From Gemmatimonadota bacterium (lineage in GTDB: Bacteria; Gemmatimonadota; Gemmatimonadetes; Longimicrobiales; Longimicrobiaceae): DNA of 11,637 nucleotides. Below the pieces are notes generated by a model. It ran no database searches. It was not told where the DNA came from and was given only the letters and a program-made list of their open reading frames with translations. The translations under genes were made by a program, and so were the position numbers. The stretch lies in the NCBI GenBank assembly GCA_019348265.1, contig JAHWJV010000064.1, positions 1 through 11,637 on the forward strand, read 5' to 3'. Shown here in pieces: positions 6,147 to 11,637 of the stretch (its first letter is position 1; every line of letters begins with the position of its first letter).

Positions 6147-6832
6147 ACCTCACTGCCCACCCGCCGTTCGATGTGCAGCCCCGCGGACCGGAGCATCGCT
6201 TCCATCCCCGCGCGGTTCGGCGTCCACCAGTTGGTCGGGTCCCCCGCGTAACGGTGCTCGATGAAGTACATCGCCGGGTACCGCGGATCCTCGAAGATCC
6301 CCCGCTCCGTGATCGGGTAGTCCTGCTCCACCTCCACCGTTTCCCCGCTCCCCCGCAGCATGCTCTGAAAGATCAGCCTCTCCCGCGGCAGCTTCGCCAC
6401 TTTGTCCAGCGCGTAGAGCGGGTAGCGCAGGTGGTAGAGCACGCCCATGAACAGCACGTAGTCGTACTGCTCACCCAGCGTATCTACCTCGTAGACGTCC
6501 ATCAGCCGGTAATCGATGTCGACGCCGAGCACCTCGGCGGCGAACTTCGCCTGCGCAAGGTAGTGCGGGTCGTGCTCGATGCCGGTCACCCTGGCTCCGC
6601 GGCCGTGGAGCTGCAGCGAGTAGAAACCCGCGTTGCAGCCAATGTCGAGTACCGTCTTCCCGGTCATGTCCGCGGGAAAGGCGGGCTCTACCTGGCTCCA
6701 GAGATCGCGAAGGAAGTTGCCGAGCGGATGCTCGGGCGCGGTGCGCACTCCGTGCAGGTCCAGGTCGTGAAACCAGGGACCGAGAGCCCGAATACGTTCC
6801 TCCAGCCCCTCCCGCTCCACCACAGTCGTCAC
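6122..6832 (-). CDS. SAM-dependent methyltransferase, CmoB-like (class I)
   Basis: This 236-residue protein has a class I fold. Motif I is VLDIGCNAGF at 61-70, the acidic residue ending strand 2 is Glu86 in GIEHDP, and MGVLYHLRYPL at 129-139 follows strand 4. The wording around motif I and the VLYHL stretch resembles tRNA wobble-uridine enzyme CmoB, but it is shorter than CmoB and lies in a glycan locus, so a sugar or lipid-sugar O-methyltransferase is more likely than tRNA modification. The GTG at 6832 follows the small upstream gene's stop by one base and has GGGGG at 6842-6838, five bases ahead. Its 3' end overlaps the opposing hydrolase-like ORF. From memory, such CmoB-like methyltransferases recur beside CgeB-like transferases in other bacteria. 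Confidence 0.85.
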   Translation of the reverse strand: MTTVVEREGLEERIRALGPWFHDLDLHGVRTAPEHPLGNFLRDLWSQVEPAFPADMTGKTVLDIGCNAGFYSLQLHGRGARVTGIEHDPHYLAQAKFAAEVLGVDIDYRLMDVYEVDTLGEQYDYVLFMGVLYHLRYPLYALDKVAKLPRERLIFQSMLRGSGETVEVEQDYPITERGIFEDPRYPAMYFIEHRYAGDPTNWWTPNRAGMEAMLRSAGLHIERRVGSEVYFCAPSR

Positions 6833-6833
6833 A

Positions 6834-7103
6834 CTATCCCCCGAGGCGAGAGTCGTACTCCCTATCCCATGCCTGCATTCGGAGATTCACCTCGTCCGCC
6901 CAGATCCCCGTCACCAGCCGCTGCGCCAGCCGGACACCCAGGCGCAGTGACTGTCGCTGACGTGCGTCATCGATGCGATCCGCCTCCACGAGGCTGGCCG
7001 CCTCCATCTCCAATGCAAAGGCGAGCCGATCCAGATCGGTGAAAAGGTTGCCGCGGAGCTGTGCGGCTTCCGGCGCTTCGTGAGGGGGTGGATGGCTCAG
7101 CAT
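6834..7103 (-). CDS. Small protein of unknown function (89 aa)
   Basis: I do not recognise this protein. It is soluble-looking, predicted mostly helical, and rich in Ala, Arg, Glu and Leu: residues 22-48 (LTDLDRLAFALEME onward) and 50-70 read as two amphipathic helices. It has no cysteine pair, signal peptide or membrane segment. It sits one base upstream of the methyltransferase start and is probably co-transcribed, perhaps as a small partner of a glycan enzyme. The ATG at 7103 has only a poor GAGAG directly before it. Translation is plausible because the downstream gene's ribosome binding site overlaps its last codons. Confidence 0.6.
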   Translation of the reverse strand: MLSHPPPHEAPEAAQLRGNLFTDLDRLAFALEMEAASLVEADRIDDARQRQSLRLGVRLAQRLVTGIWADEVNLRMQAWDREYDSRLGG

Positions 7104-7359
7104 CTCTCAGAAGCGACGCGGCTGGTGGGCAAGTTAGCGATCTACGAAGCCGGTGCAACCCCCGGAATTCCCGAACGTTAGCCTCACCGGCCGCGGCCGC
7201 AGGGAGCAAGCTACATACCTTTTTTCAGACAGTTGGTCCGGCGCTGCCGCATCTGGCTGGCGAGTGGAACGGGACTTTGGGCGGGGCGAGAGCTCCTGCT
7301 GCGGCGCAAACCCGCGCCACGTCTGGCTTCTTCAAAGATGAAGATGTGTCTCCGGCGGT
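7104..7359. other. 256-base gap between two minus-strand genes
   Basis: No gene is supported. It holds a GC palindrome (CGGCCGCGGCCG, about 7190-7200) and an isolated T6 run near 7220, which do not combine into a terminator. A weak minus-strand promoter-like pair (TTGCAC, then TAACTT after 16 bases) lies about 40 bases ahead of the 7103 start, too poor to call. A break in transcription here is possible, making 7103-6122 a separate unit. Confidence 0.4.
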
Positions 7360-8463
7360 TCAGACGAGACGTGCCATCTCCGCGTGGATTCCCTCGAGCT
7401 GCTCGGCACGGTGAGCGCAGGTGTGCCTTGCGCGGATCGTCTCCAGGCCGCTCTGCGCGATCGCCGCTCGCGCGGGCTGGTCGCGGGAGAGGCGGAGGAT
7501 CTGGTCGCGCATCTCGCCAGGCGAGTGGACCATCAGGTAATCGCGCCCCTGGCGGAAGAGGCCTTCGACATCGGGCCAGGGCGTGGAGAGGAGCGGTATT
7601 CCGCAGGCCATAGCCTCGAAAGGCCGGATGGTAGGGATGCCTGGAAGCAGATCGAGATAGGGGCCGCGCGGGATGTGCAGCGTGAGCTTCGCCTGCGCGA
7701 AGGCCGCCGGAACACGGTAGTTCGCAATCCAGCCACGGAAGTCCACCCCCGCCGCAGCCATCTCGCGAAGTCCGTCCTCGGGGTAGCGGACTCCGTGCAC
7801 GGCGAAGCCGAGATTGGGGAGAAGCCGCGCGGATTCGATCAGGTACTCGCGGATCTCTCGCGAGCGCTCCTCGTCCCCCCAGTTCCCGATCCAGACGACG
7901 TCGTCGCGCTTCTCGGCTTCCTGCGGGAAGAAGACCGAGGTGTCCGCGGCTTCATGAAAGGTCCATACGTGTGGGTAGCCGCGCCCGCGGTACAGGTCGG
8001 TGAGCGACTGGCCATACGCGAGCACGCCATCGTACGCCGAGAGGTCGAAGCGGTCCATCTCGGCGGGCGCGCTGACCATGCGGTGGTGCGTGTCGTGAAA
8101 GAGCAGGAGAAAGTCCCCTCGCGAGGCTCGCACGCGCCCCACCGACGCGATCAGCTCCGGCTCGTTGAACTCGTGCACCACCACGACGTCCGCTCCACGG
8201 GCGAGCGCCTCAACCTCCTCCTCGAGCACGGGCTCCCGGCCGTAGAACTCCACCCGCAGGTCGTCGAACCGCCTCGCGAAGTCCACCATCGGCGCCTGCC
8301 CATGGTCGTGGAAGAGGTTGTCCGTCGACCAGTTCCGCCACGGCTCGCATGCGACCGTCTCGTGCCCGCGCGCGTCCAGCGCGCGCATCAGCCCCCGAAG
8401 GAAATGCGCGTTGCCATGGTTCCAGTCGCTGACGAGAGAATGAGCAAAGATCAGAATGCGCAT
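7360..8463 (-). CDS. CgeB-like glycosyltransferase (GT-B fold), second copy in the cluster
   Basis: This 367-residue protein has a GT-B layout. The N-terminal domain starts MRILIFAHSLVSDWNHGNAH with FLRGLMRALDARGHE, like the paralogue at 9297-10412 (GNGHATLWRGLCRAL). VVVVHEFNEPELI at 93-105 and LLFHDTHH at 120-127 are the inner strands facing the acceptor. VVWIGNWG at 189-196 opens the second domain, and RPFEAMACGIPLL at 280-292 is the nucleotide-sugar site with the conserved Glu. It should transfer a sugar in the cytoplasm; donor and linkage are unknown. The ATG at 8463 has no Shine-Dalgarno; its leader is the AT-rich repeat element 3, whose minus strand contains a TATAAA about 20 bases upstream. 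Confidence 0.85.
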   Translation of the reverse strand: MRILIFAHSLVSDWNHGNAHFLRGLMRALDARGHETVACEPWRNWSTDNLFHDHGQAPMVDFARRFDDLRVEFYGREPVLEEEVEALARGADVVVVHEFNEPELIASVGRVRASRGDFLLLFHDTHHRMVSAPAEMDRFDLSAYDGVLAYGQSLTDLYRGRGYPHVWTFHEAADTSVFFPQEAEKRDDVVWIGNWGDEERSREIREYLIESARLLPNLGFAVHGVRYPEDGLREMAAAGVDFRGWIANYRVPAAFAQAKLTLHIPRGPYLDLLPGIPTIRPFEAMACGIPLLSTPWPDVEGLFRQGRDYLMVHSPGEMRDQILRLSRDQPARAAIAQSGLETIRARHTCAHRAEQLEGIHAEMARLV

Positions 8464-8470
8464 GGAAAAG

Positions 8471-8574
8471 AAATTCTGAATTTATAAATGTTGAATTTTA
8501 AAATGACCGCCACAGCAGATAGCTCCGATGTCGTGCGTCGGTCGATTAACCATTGAATTCAAAATTGAAAGTTA
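8471..8574. repeat. AT-rich inverted repeat element 3
   Basis: Two AT-rich arms (about 8471-8505 and 8553-8574) lie in inverted orientation around a 47-base GC-normal loop. Each has AATT recurring at about 7-base spacing: AATTCTG, AATTTAT and AATTTTA on the left, AATTTTG and AATTCAA on the reverse complement of the right. Pairing is imperfect. The right arm contains the stop codon (8559-8561) of the nucleotidyltransferase and its last three codons. Base composition is starkly unlike the neighbours. Confidence 0.6.
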
Positions 8575-9293
8575 GCAGTTTCCAGCAGCCTGATCGCCTC
8601 TCTGTACCCATGCAGCGTTCCCACGTCGACGTACGCCTCGCCGGTGCGAACGCCGCGGGCGTCGCCGCCGGCCTGGAGCCAGGCGTTCACCAGGGTGCCC
8701 ACGTACTCGTCCTGCTGGCCTCGGGCGGTCCAGAGGGCGTGCAGCTCATGGAGGACACGGCCGGGCATTCCGAAGGCTCCCCAGATCCAGTTCGACTGCG
8801 CCCCGGGCTGCTTGACCTGGATCTCCCTCACGCGCTCCGCGTCGTCCATGACGACGGCGTCAAAGAACTCCGGACGATCGACGGGGAAGAGCAGGAAAGA
8901 CAGGAGGTCCGGCGGGAGGGTGGAGAGACCGTCCTCGGGAAACCAGATGGTGTCCGGTAGGCCGACCACGACGCGCTCGTCGGGTGAGATCAGGGGGACG
9001 GCGCGGAAGATGGAATCGCAGAGGCCGGCCGGGCGCGGCTGAACCACGTAGCAGAGCGACGTCGAACCGACGGTGCCGCCGTAGTACTCGAGGATGTCGG
9101 ATTTCCCGGGTGAGATGACGAAGCAGATCTTGTCGGCGCCGGCCCGGATCATCCGGTCCACGAGATACTCGCTCACGGCGCGGGGCCGTTCTACTCCGTC
9201 GGTGACTCGGCTGCCCACCGGGAGGAGCTCTTTGGAGAAGGCGAGCGGCTGAATGCGGCTGCCGGCCCCCGCAGCTGGTATGATCCCCCACAT
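8559..9293 (-). CDS. Sugar-1-phosphate nucleotidyltransferase (glucose-1-phosphate thymidylyltransferase-like)
   Basis: This 244-residue protein has the nucleotidyltransferase signature: IPAAGAGSRIQPL at 5-17 followed by KELLPVG at 21-27 (loop binding the NTP, with the signature Lys21), then QPRPAGLCDSIFRA at 85-98 and VGLPDTIW at 110-117 (metal-ligand Asp114). EAYVDVGTLHGYREAI near residues 224-239 has the Asp-x-Gly-Thr and Gly-Tyr typical of the C-terminal end of RmlA-like enzymes. It would make an NDP-sugar from a sugar-1-phosphate and NTP, supplying the epimerases and transferases. The ATG at 9293 lies three bases after the upstream stop with GGAGG eight bases ahead. The final residues NFQF come from the AT-rich repeat element and are probably not ancestral. 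The nucleotide used cannot be told. Confidence 0.87.
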   Translation of the reverse strand: MWGIIPAAGAGSRIQPLAFSKELLPVGSRVTDGVERPRAVSEYLVDRMIRAGADKICFVISPGKSDILEYYGGTVGSTSLCYVVQPRPAGLCDSIFRAVPLISPDERVVVGLPDTIWFPEDGLSTLPPDLLSFLLFPVDRPEFFDAVVMDDAERVREIQVKQPGAQSNWIWGAFGMPGRVLHELHALWTARGQQDEYVGTLVNAWLQAGGDARGVRTGEAYVDVGTLHGYREAIRLLETANFQF

Positions 9294-9296
9294 GGC

Positions 9297-10412
9297 TCAG
9301 ACCTCCAGCGCGGGCGCGTCGCGCCGCGAACGCTCCGGCGGATCGCCGGCGACGGCGGTGGAGAGTAGCTCCTCGAGCTCCTCGGCGCGTCGATCCGAGG
9401 TGTGTTCGGCCAGCACGCGCTCCCTACCCGCGCGGCCGATGCGCTCCAGCTCCGCGTCCGACAGGAGCACAGCCGCCACGGTCTCCTCGGTCGCCCCGGC
9501 GAGGAGGATCTCCTCGCCTGGCGTGAAGAAGGCGTCCAGCCCCTCCCACCGGTCACTGAGGATCGGCACGCCGCACGCCGCTGCTTCGAAGAGGCGACCT
9601 GAAGGGCAGTAGCCCATCTCCGCCATCGCACGACGCGTGACGTTCAGCGTCATGCGCGACGAGCAATAGAAGGCGGGGTGCAGATCGGGCGGGAGATGGC
9701 GGCGGAAGAAAATGTTCGGCACCCACGGGAAGTCGCTCGGGTACTGCGCCCCGCCGATCATGAAGCGGTGGTCCGGCAGCCGGCGCGCGGGGTCGATGAA
9801 GAGCGTCTCCAGCGTGGCTTGCCGGTCCGCGGCGTACGTCCCCAGGTAGGAGAGGTCGCAGGCGTAATGGTCCGTCCGCGCCACGGGGGCGTGGATCTCC
9901 GGGTCGACGTGCCCGTAGAGCGGCGCGACGCGGCGAGCTCCGAGTCGGGTGCGAAGCTCCTCGAGCGCCCCCCCGCCGGTGTAGCTCAGGACCAGGTCGA
10001 AGTCCGCGAGCCCGCGCGCACCGATGTAGGAGACAGGCTCGCCGGTTCGCAGCGCGTCCAGCGTGACCGGCGTGTCGAGATCGTAGAAGGCGCGCACCGG
10101 CACCGCCGAAGAGAGCACCAGCTCGCTCGCATCGACGCCATCGACGCAGTACGAGGTGACGATGGCGACTTCGGCGCCTTCCAGCTCGCGCTGGGCGAGC
10201 GAGCGCACCTCATCCCAACTGGAGTAAAGGTGCAGCGCTCCGCCCGGAAGCTCGTGGAGGTCGCGATTCGTGGCGTAATAGGGAACGTCGCGCTCGAAGA
10301 ACACGACGTCGTGCCCGCGCCGAATCAGCGCGCGGCAGAGCCCGCGCCAGAGCGTCGCGTGACCATTCCCCCACGATGAGGTGATCGTGAGACCGAAGAT
10401 GACGAGCTTCAT
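9297..10412 (-). CDS. CgeB-like glycosyltransferase (GT-B fold), first copy in the cluster
   Basis: This 371-residue protein begins MKLVIFGLTITSSWGNGHAT, with LWRGLCRALIRRGHDVVFFERD following, as in CgeB-type transferases. VPVRAFYDLDTPVT at 104-117 and FDLVLSYTGGGAL at 138-150 are in the first domain. DLSYLGTYAADRQ at 187-199 opens the second, and LFEAAACGVPILSDRWEGLDAFF at 274-296 is the nucleotide-sugar site. The frame is open to 10607, but the upstream part lacks the fold and crosses a hairpin, so the ATG at 10412 is taken. It has no clear Shine-Dalgarno. It heads the minus-strand gene series and is followed by the nucleotidyltransferase after three bases. It transfers a sugar of unknown identity in the cytoplasm. 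Confidence 0.87.
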   Translation of the reverse strand: MKLVIFGLTITSSWGNGHATLWRGLCRALIRRGHDVVFFERDVPYYATNRDLHELPGGALHLYSSWDEVRSLAQRELEGAEVAIVTSYCVDGVDASELVLSSAVPVRAFYDLDTPVTLDALRTGEPVSYIGARGLADFDLVLSYTGGGALEELRTRLGARRVAPLYGHVDPEIHAPVARTDHYACDLSYLGTYAADRQATLETLFIDPARRLPDHRFMIGGAQYPSDFPWVPNIFFRRHLPPDLHPAFYCSSRMTLNVTRRAMAEMGYCPSGRLFEAAACGVPILSDRWEGLDAFFTPGEEILLAGATEETVAAVLLSDAELERIGRAGRERVLAEHTSDRRAEELEELLSTAVAGDPPERSRRDAPALEV

Positions 10413-10437
10413 GCCGGCAGCGACTGGGCCTGTTGAG

Positions 10438-10473
10438 GCGGGCTCCGATCGTACATCGTACGCTCGGGCCCGC
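10438..10473. other. Strong hairpin in the leader of the glycan genes
   Basis: An imperfect inverted repeat pairs 10438-10454 with 10458-10473 through about 15 base pairs, with one mismatch, one bulged base and an ATC loop. A direct repeat ATCGTAC ATCGTAC forms its tip. It lies 26 bases upstream of the ATG at 10412. No T-run follows on either strand, so it is not an intrinsic terminator. It could be an operator or an RNA leader structure. Confidence 0.5.
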
Positions 10474-10702
10474 CGGCGGTGCAATCCGCGTTCCTGGCAG
10501 CGCAGGCACACTGACCTCCAGGCCCGGCCCACGCTTGAAAGCGCCCGACCGCCAGGCGGGGCCCTCGCGAGTGCTCTCGCGTGGTGGCTGCCGGAGCCCC
10601 GACGCACAGTTGCTCCGTTATCGCCAGATCTGCACGTTTCGTAAGAGCTGGTCCGATCCTTCCGGTGCTACGGGCCGACCTTGGCGCGACGCGAACAACC
10701 AC

Positions 10703-10707
10703 AGGAG
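10703..10707 (+). promoter_or_regulatory. Ribosome binding site for the thioredoxin-fold gene
   Basis: AGGAG lies five bases before the ATG at 10713. It selects this start over the upstream open frame, which reaches back to 10581 without recognisable domain sequence. Confidence 0.6.
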
Positions 10708-10712
10708 AAGTC

Positions 10713-11294
10713 ATGGCAGCTACCAGTTCCACGATGGACCTCGCGCTGGGGACCACGGCCCCGCAGTTCTCGCTACCGAACCTCGATGGGCAGACCGTCT
10801 GCATCGACGATTTCTGGGCGTCGAAGGCGCTCCTGGTCATGTTCATCTGCAGCCATTGCCCGTATGTGCGGCATCTCCGGGCGGAGATCGCGCAGCTCGC
10901 GCGCGATTACCAGCCGCGCGGGCTCGCCACCGTCGCCATCGCCTCGAACGACGTCGAGCAGTATCCGCAGGACGGGCCCGCAGGGATGCAGCAGGAGCGG
11001 GACGAGGCCGGCTATATTTTCCCGTACCTGCTGGACGAAACCCAGAGCGTCGCCAAAGCGTACAGAGCGGCGTGCACGCCCGACTTCTTCCTATTCGACG
11101 AGCAGCGAGGCCTAGTATACCGCGGTCAATTCGACGACAGCCGGCCCGGGACAGACGTCCCCGTCACGGGGAATGATCTACGCGGCGCCCTCGACGCGCT
11201 TCTGGAAGGACGCGCCCCTTCGACCGATCAGCGCCCCTCCATCGGGTGCAACATCAAGTGGAAGCCGGGCAACGCGCCGGATTATTACGGGTGA
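10713..11294 (+). CDS. Thioredoxin-fold (AhpC/TSA-Redoxin family) protein
   Basis: This 193-residue cytoplasmic protein has a redoxin domain from about residue 10: GTTAPQFSLPNLDG (strand and turn of peroxiredoxin-like folds), then VMFICSHCPYVRHL at 42-55, whose Cys-Ser-His-Cys pair (Cys46, Cys49) and following Pro is the thioredoxin-type redox site. The middle has VAIASNDVEQYPQDG, and PDFFLFDEQRGLVYRG carries the strand after the cis-proline region. The end, SIGCNIKWKPGNAPDYY, contains a further Cys and is a typical tail of this subfamily. It lacks a signal peptide or lipobox, unlike TlpA/ResA. Role: thiol-disulphide exchange or peroxide reduction; the partner is unknown. It is divergent from the glycan genes and probably unrelated to them. 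Repeat element 4 begins six bases after its stop. Confidence 0.85.
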   Translation: MAATSSTMDLALGTTAPQFSLPNLDGQTVCIDDFWASKALLVMFICSHCPYVRHLRAEIAQLARDYQPRGLATVAIASNDVEQYPQDGPAGMQQERDEAGYIFPYLLDETQSVAKAYRAACTPDFFLFDEQRGLVYRGQFDDSRPGTDVPVTGNDLRGALDALLEGRAPSTDQRPSIGCNIKWKPGNAPDYYG

Positions 11295-11536
11295 AGGAGA
11301 CTTCGGTCGTCAGTCGTCAGTCGTCAGTCTTTCAGTCTTCGGTCCTCGGTCTTTGGGCGGCGTGGTCGATCATCCGCCCCCCGGCCGCACCTGTCCTGAT
11401 CGTGCAGAGCGACCGAGACTGACGACTGACGACTGACGACCGAAGCCTGCGGATCTTCCGCATTCATGGCGTGTAAGCTTTGCGGCCCGGGGCGGCCGGG
11501 GCACCCACCGAGCGATCGATCACATGGAGACGAACA
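11295..11536. other. 242-base gap between two plus-strand genes
   Basis: The left 151 bases hold repeat element 4. Just after it lies a small perfect hairpin, GCGGA-TCT-TCCGC (11449-11461). The remaining 75 bases precede the next gene and contain TGTAAGCTTTG near 11474, a weak promoter-like patch that I do not call. Confidence 0.5.
11301..11445. repeat. Inverted heptamer-repeat element 4 with perfect 30-bp arms
   Basis: Positions 11301-11330 and 11416-11445 are exact reverse complements of each other, built from GTCGTCA units (three in register per arm) capped by CTTCGG. Further degenerate units (GTCTTCG, GTCCTCG, GTCTTTG) continue into the 85-base loop on the left. The RNA would fold into a 30-bp stem, but no T-run follows, so a plain intrinsic terminator is unlikely. 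No target-site duplication is visible at its edges. Confidence 0.93.
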
Positions 11537-11637
11537 GTGAAGGATTACGCGGCTAAAGCCGGCGAGGGGATGGCCGCGCCGGAGGCGGCCAGCACCGCGC
11601 CTGCTGGGCAGCAGGCGAAGAACGAGCTCGTCGAGTG
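11537..11637 (+). CDS. Unidentified protein, N-terminus only
   Basis: An open frame starts at a GTG at 11537 and runs off the right edge, giving 33 residues rich in Ala, Glu, Lys and Gln. GGAG lies seven bases upstream, a proper ribosome binding site. An ATG at 11524 gives only ten codons and is rejected. The visible part is a low-complexity, hydrophilic Ala-Pro segment that fits a linker or disordered N-terminus. No family can be assigned. Confidence 0.5.
   Translation, partial: MKDYAAKAGEGMAAPEAASTAPAGQQAKNELVE

Larger units (their letters stand above)
10413..10712. other. 300-base gap between divergent genes
   Basis: This gap should contain promoters for both the minus-strand glycan genes and the plus-strand thioredoxin-fold gene. 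I find no pair matching a consensus well enough to call. The one clear structure is the hairpin at 10438-10473. Reading frames crossing it are extensions of the flanking genes without motifs. Confidence 0.5.

Noticed and set aside
7190..7226. Terminator from the GC palindrome plus T6 run
   Set aside because: The palindrome and the T-run are about 18 bases apart, and the orientation would serve no plus-strand gene.
7384..8487. A 367-codon plus-strand frame opposite the second CgeB-like gene
   Set aside because: It is an antisense shadow of a GC-rich gene, rich in Arg, Val, His and Glu without any fold motif, while the opposite strand encodes a clear glycosyltransferase. Long antisense frames at 3096-3857, 4121-4945 and 5822-7042 are rejected for the same reason.
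10413..10607. N-terminal extension of the first CgeB-like frame
   Set aside because: The 65 extra residues are Arg-rich with no homology signal and pass through a strong hairpin; MKLVIFG at 10412 matches the start of the fold and of its paralogue.
11301..11445. Insertion sequence
   Set aside because: There is no transposase, no target duplication and only 145 bases in total; the arms are tandem short units rather than a transposase-type terminal repeat.
11524..11556. Start of the right-edge gene at the ATG at 11524
   Set aside because: That frame stops after ten codons; the GTG at 11537 stays open and has a ribosome binding site.

Overview
This is a high-G+C bacterial window with dense genes, short or overlapping junctions and frequent GTG/TTG starts. 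It carries a glycan-biosynthesis locus. Nothing in it fixes the taxon. The gene content and the abundance of short intergenic tandem repeats would fit Gemmatimonadota or a similar soil or sediment phylum, but that is only a guess. No rRNA, tRNA, CRISPR array or transposase gene was found.

Layout. Almost everything from 1 to 10412 is read on the minus strand, so transcription runs from high to low coordinates. The order is: a CgeB-like glycosyltransferase (10412-9297), a sugar-1-phosphate nucleotidyltransferase (9293-8559), a second CgeB-like glycosyltransferase (8463-7360), a small unknown protein (7103-6834), a CmoB-like methyltransferase (6832-6122), an SDR epimerase of dTDP-L-rhamnose 4-epimerase type (5212-4085), an SDR epimerase of CDP-paratose/tyvelose epimerase type (4070-2991), a zinc-type medium-chain dehydrogenase (2994-1996), a Gfo/Idh/MocA oxidoreductase (2003-927), and the N-terminus of a GT4 glycosyltransferase running off the left edge (428-1). 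The five genes from 5212 to 1 look like one transcription unit: the first four junctions overlap by 4-8 bases or nearly touch. One gene breaks the pattern: a glycoside-hydrolase-like ORF on the plus strand (5235-6146), wedged between two minus-strand genes. Right of 10412 lie a roughly 300-base gap with a strong hairpin, a plus-strand thioredoxin-fold protein (10713-11294), and the start of an unidentified plus-strand gene (11537 to the edge).

How the genes fit together. The nucleotidyltransferase would activate a sugar-1-phosphate. The two epimerases, the MDR dehydrogenase and the Gfo/Idh oxidoreductase would remodel the nucleotide sugar or the glycan. Three glycosyltransferases would assemble it, the methyltransferase would decorate it, and the hydrolase-like protein may trim or bind it. 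No polymerase, flippase or export gene is visible, so the product (lipopolysaccharide decoration, exopolysaccharide or glycoconjugate) cannot be named.

Two things stand out. First, the hydrolase-like protein has its TIM-barrel halves in swapped order: the strand 4-8 region with NEP and TETG comes first, and the strand 1-3 region second, each once and in frame. This is either a natural circular permutation or the remnant of a tandem duplication. Second, four co-directional gene junctions carry elements of one architecture: arms of 7-8 bp tandem repeats in inverted orientation around a short unique loop, with an arm at or within 18 bp of the upstream gene's stop codon. Unit sequences differ completely between the four. 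One element supplies about 30 N-terminal codons of the Gfo/Idh gene, and two overlap a stop codon. The largest one encloses a REPIN-like inverted pair of 78-bp copies.
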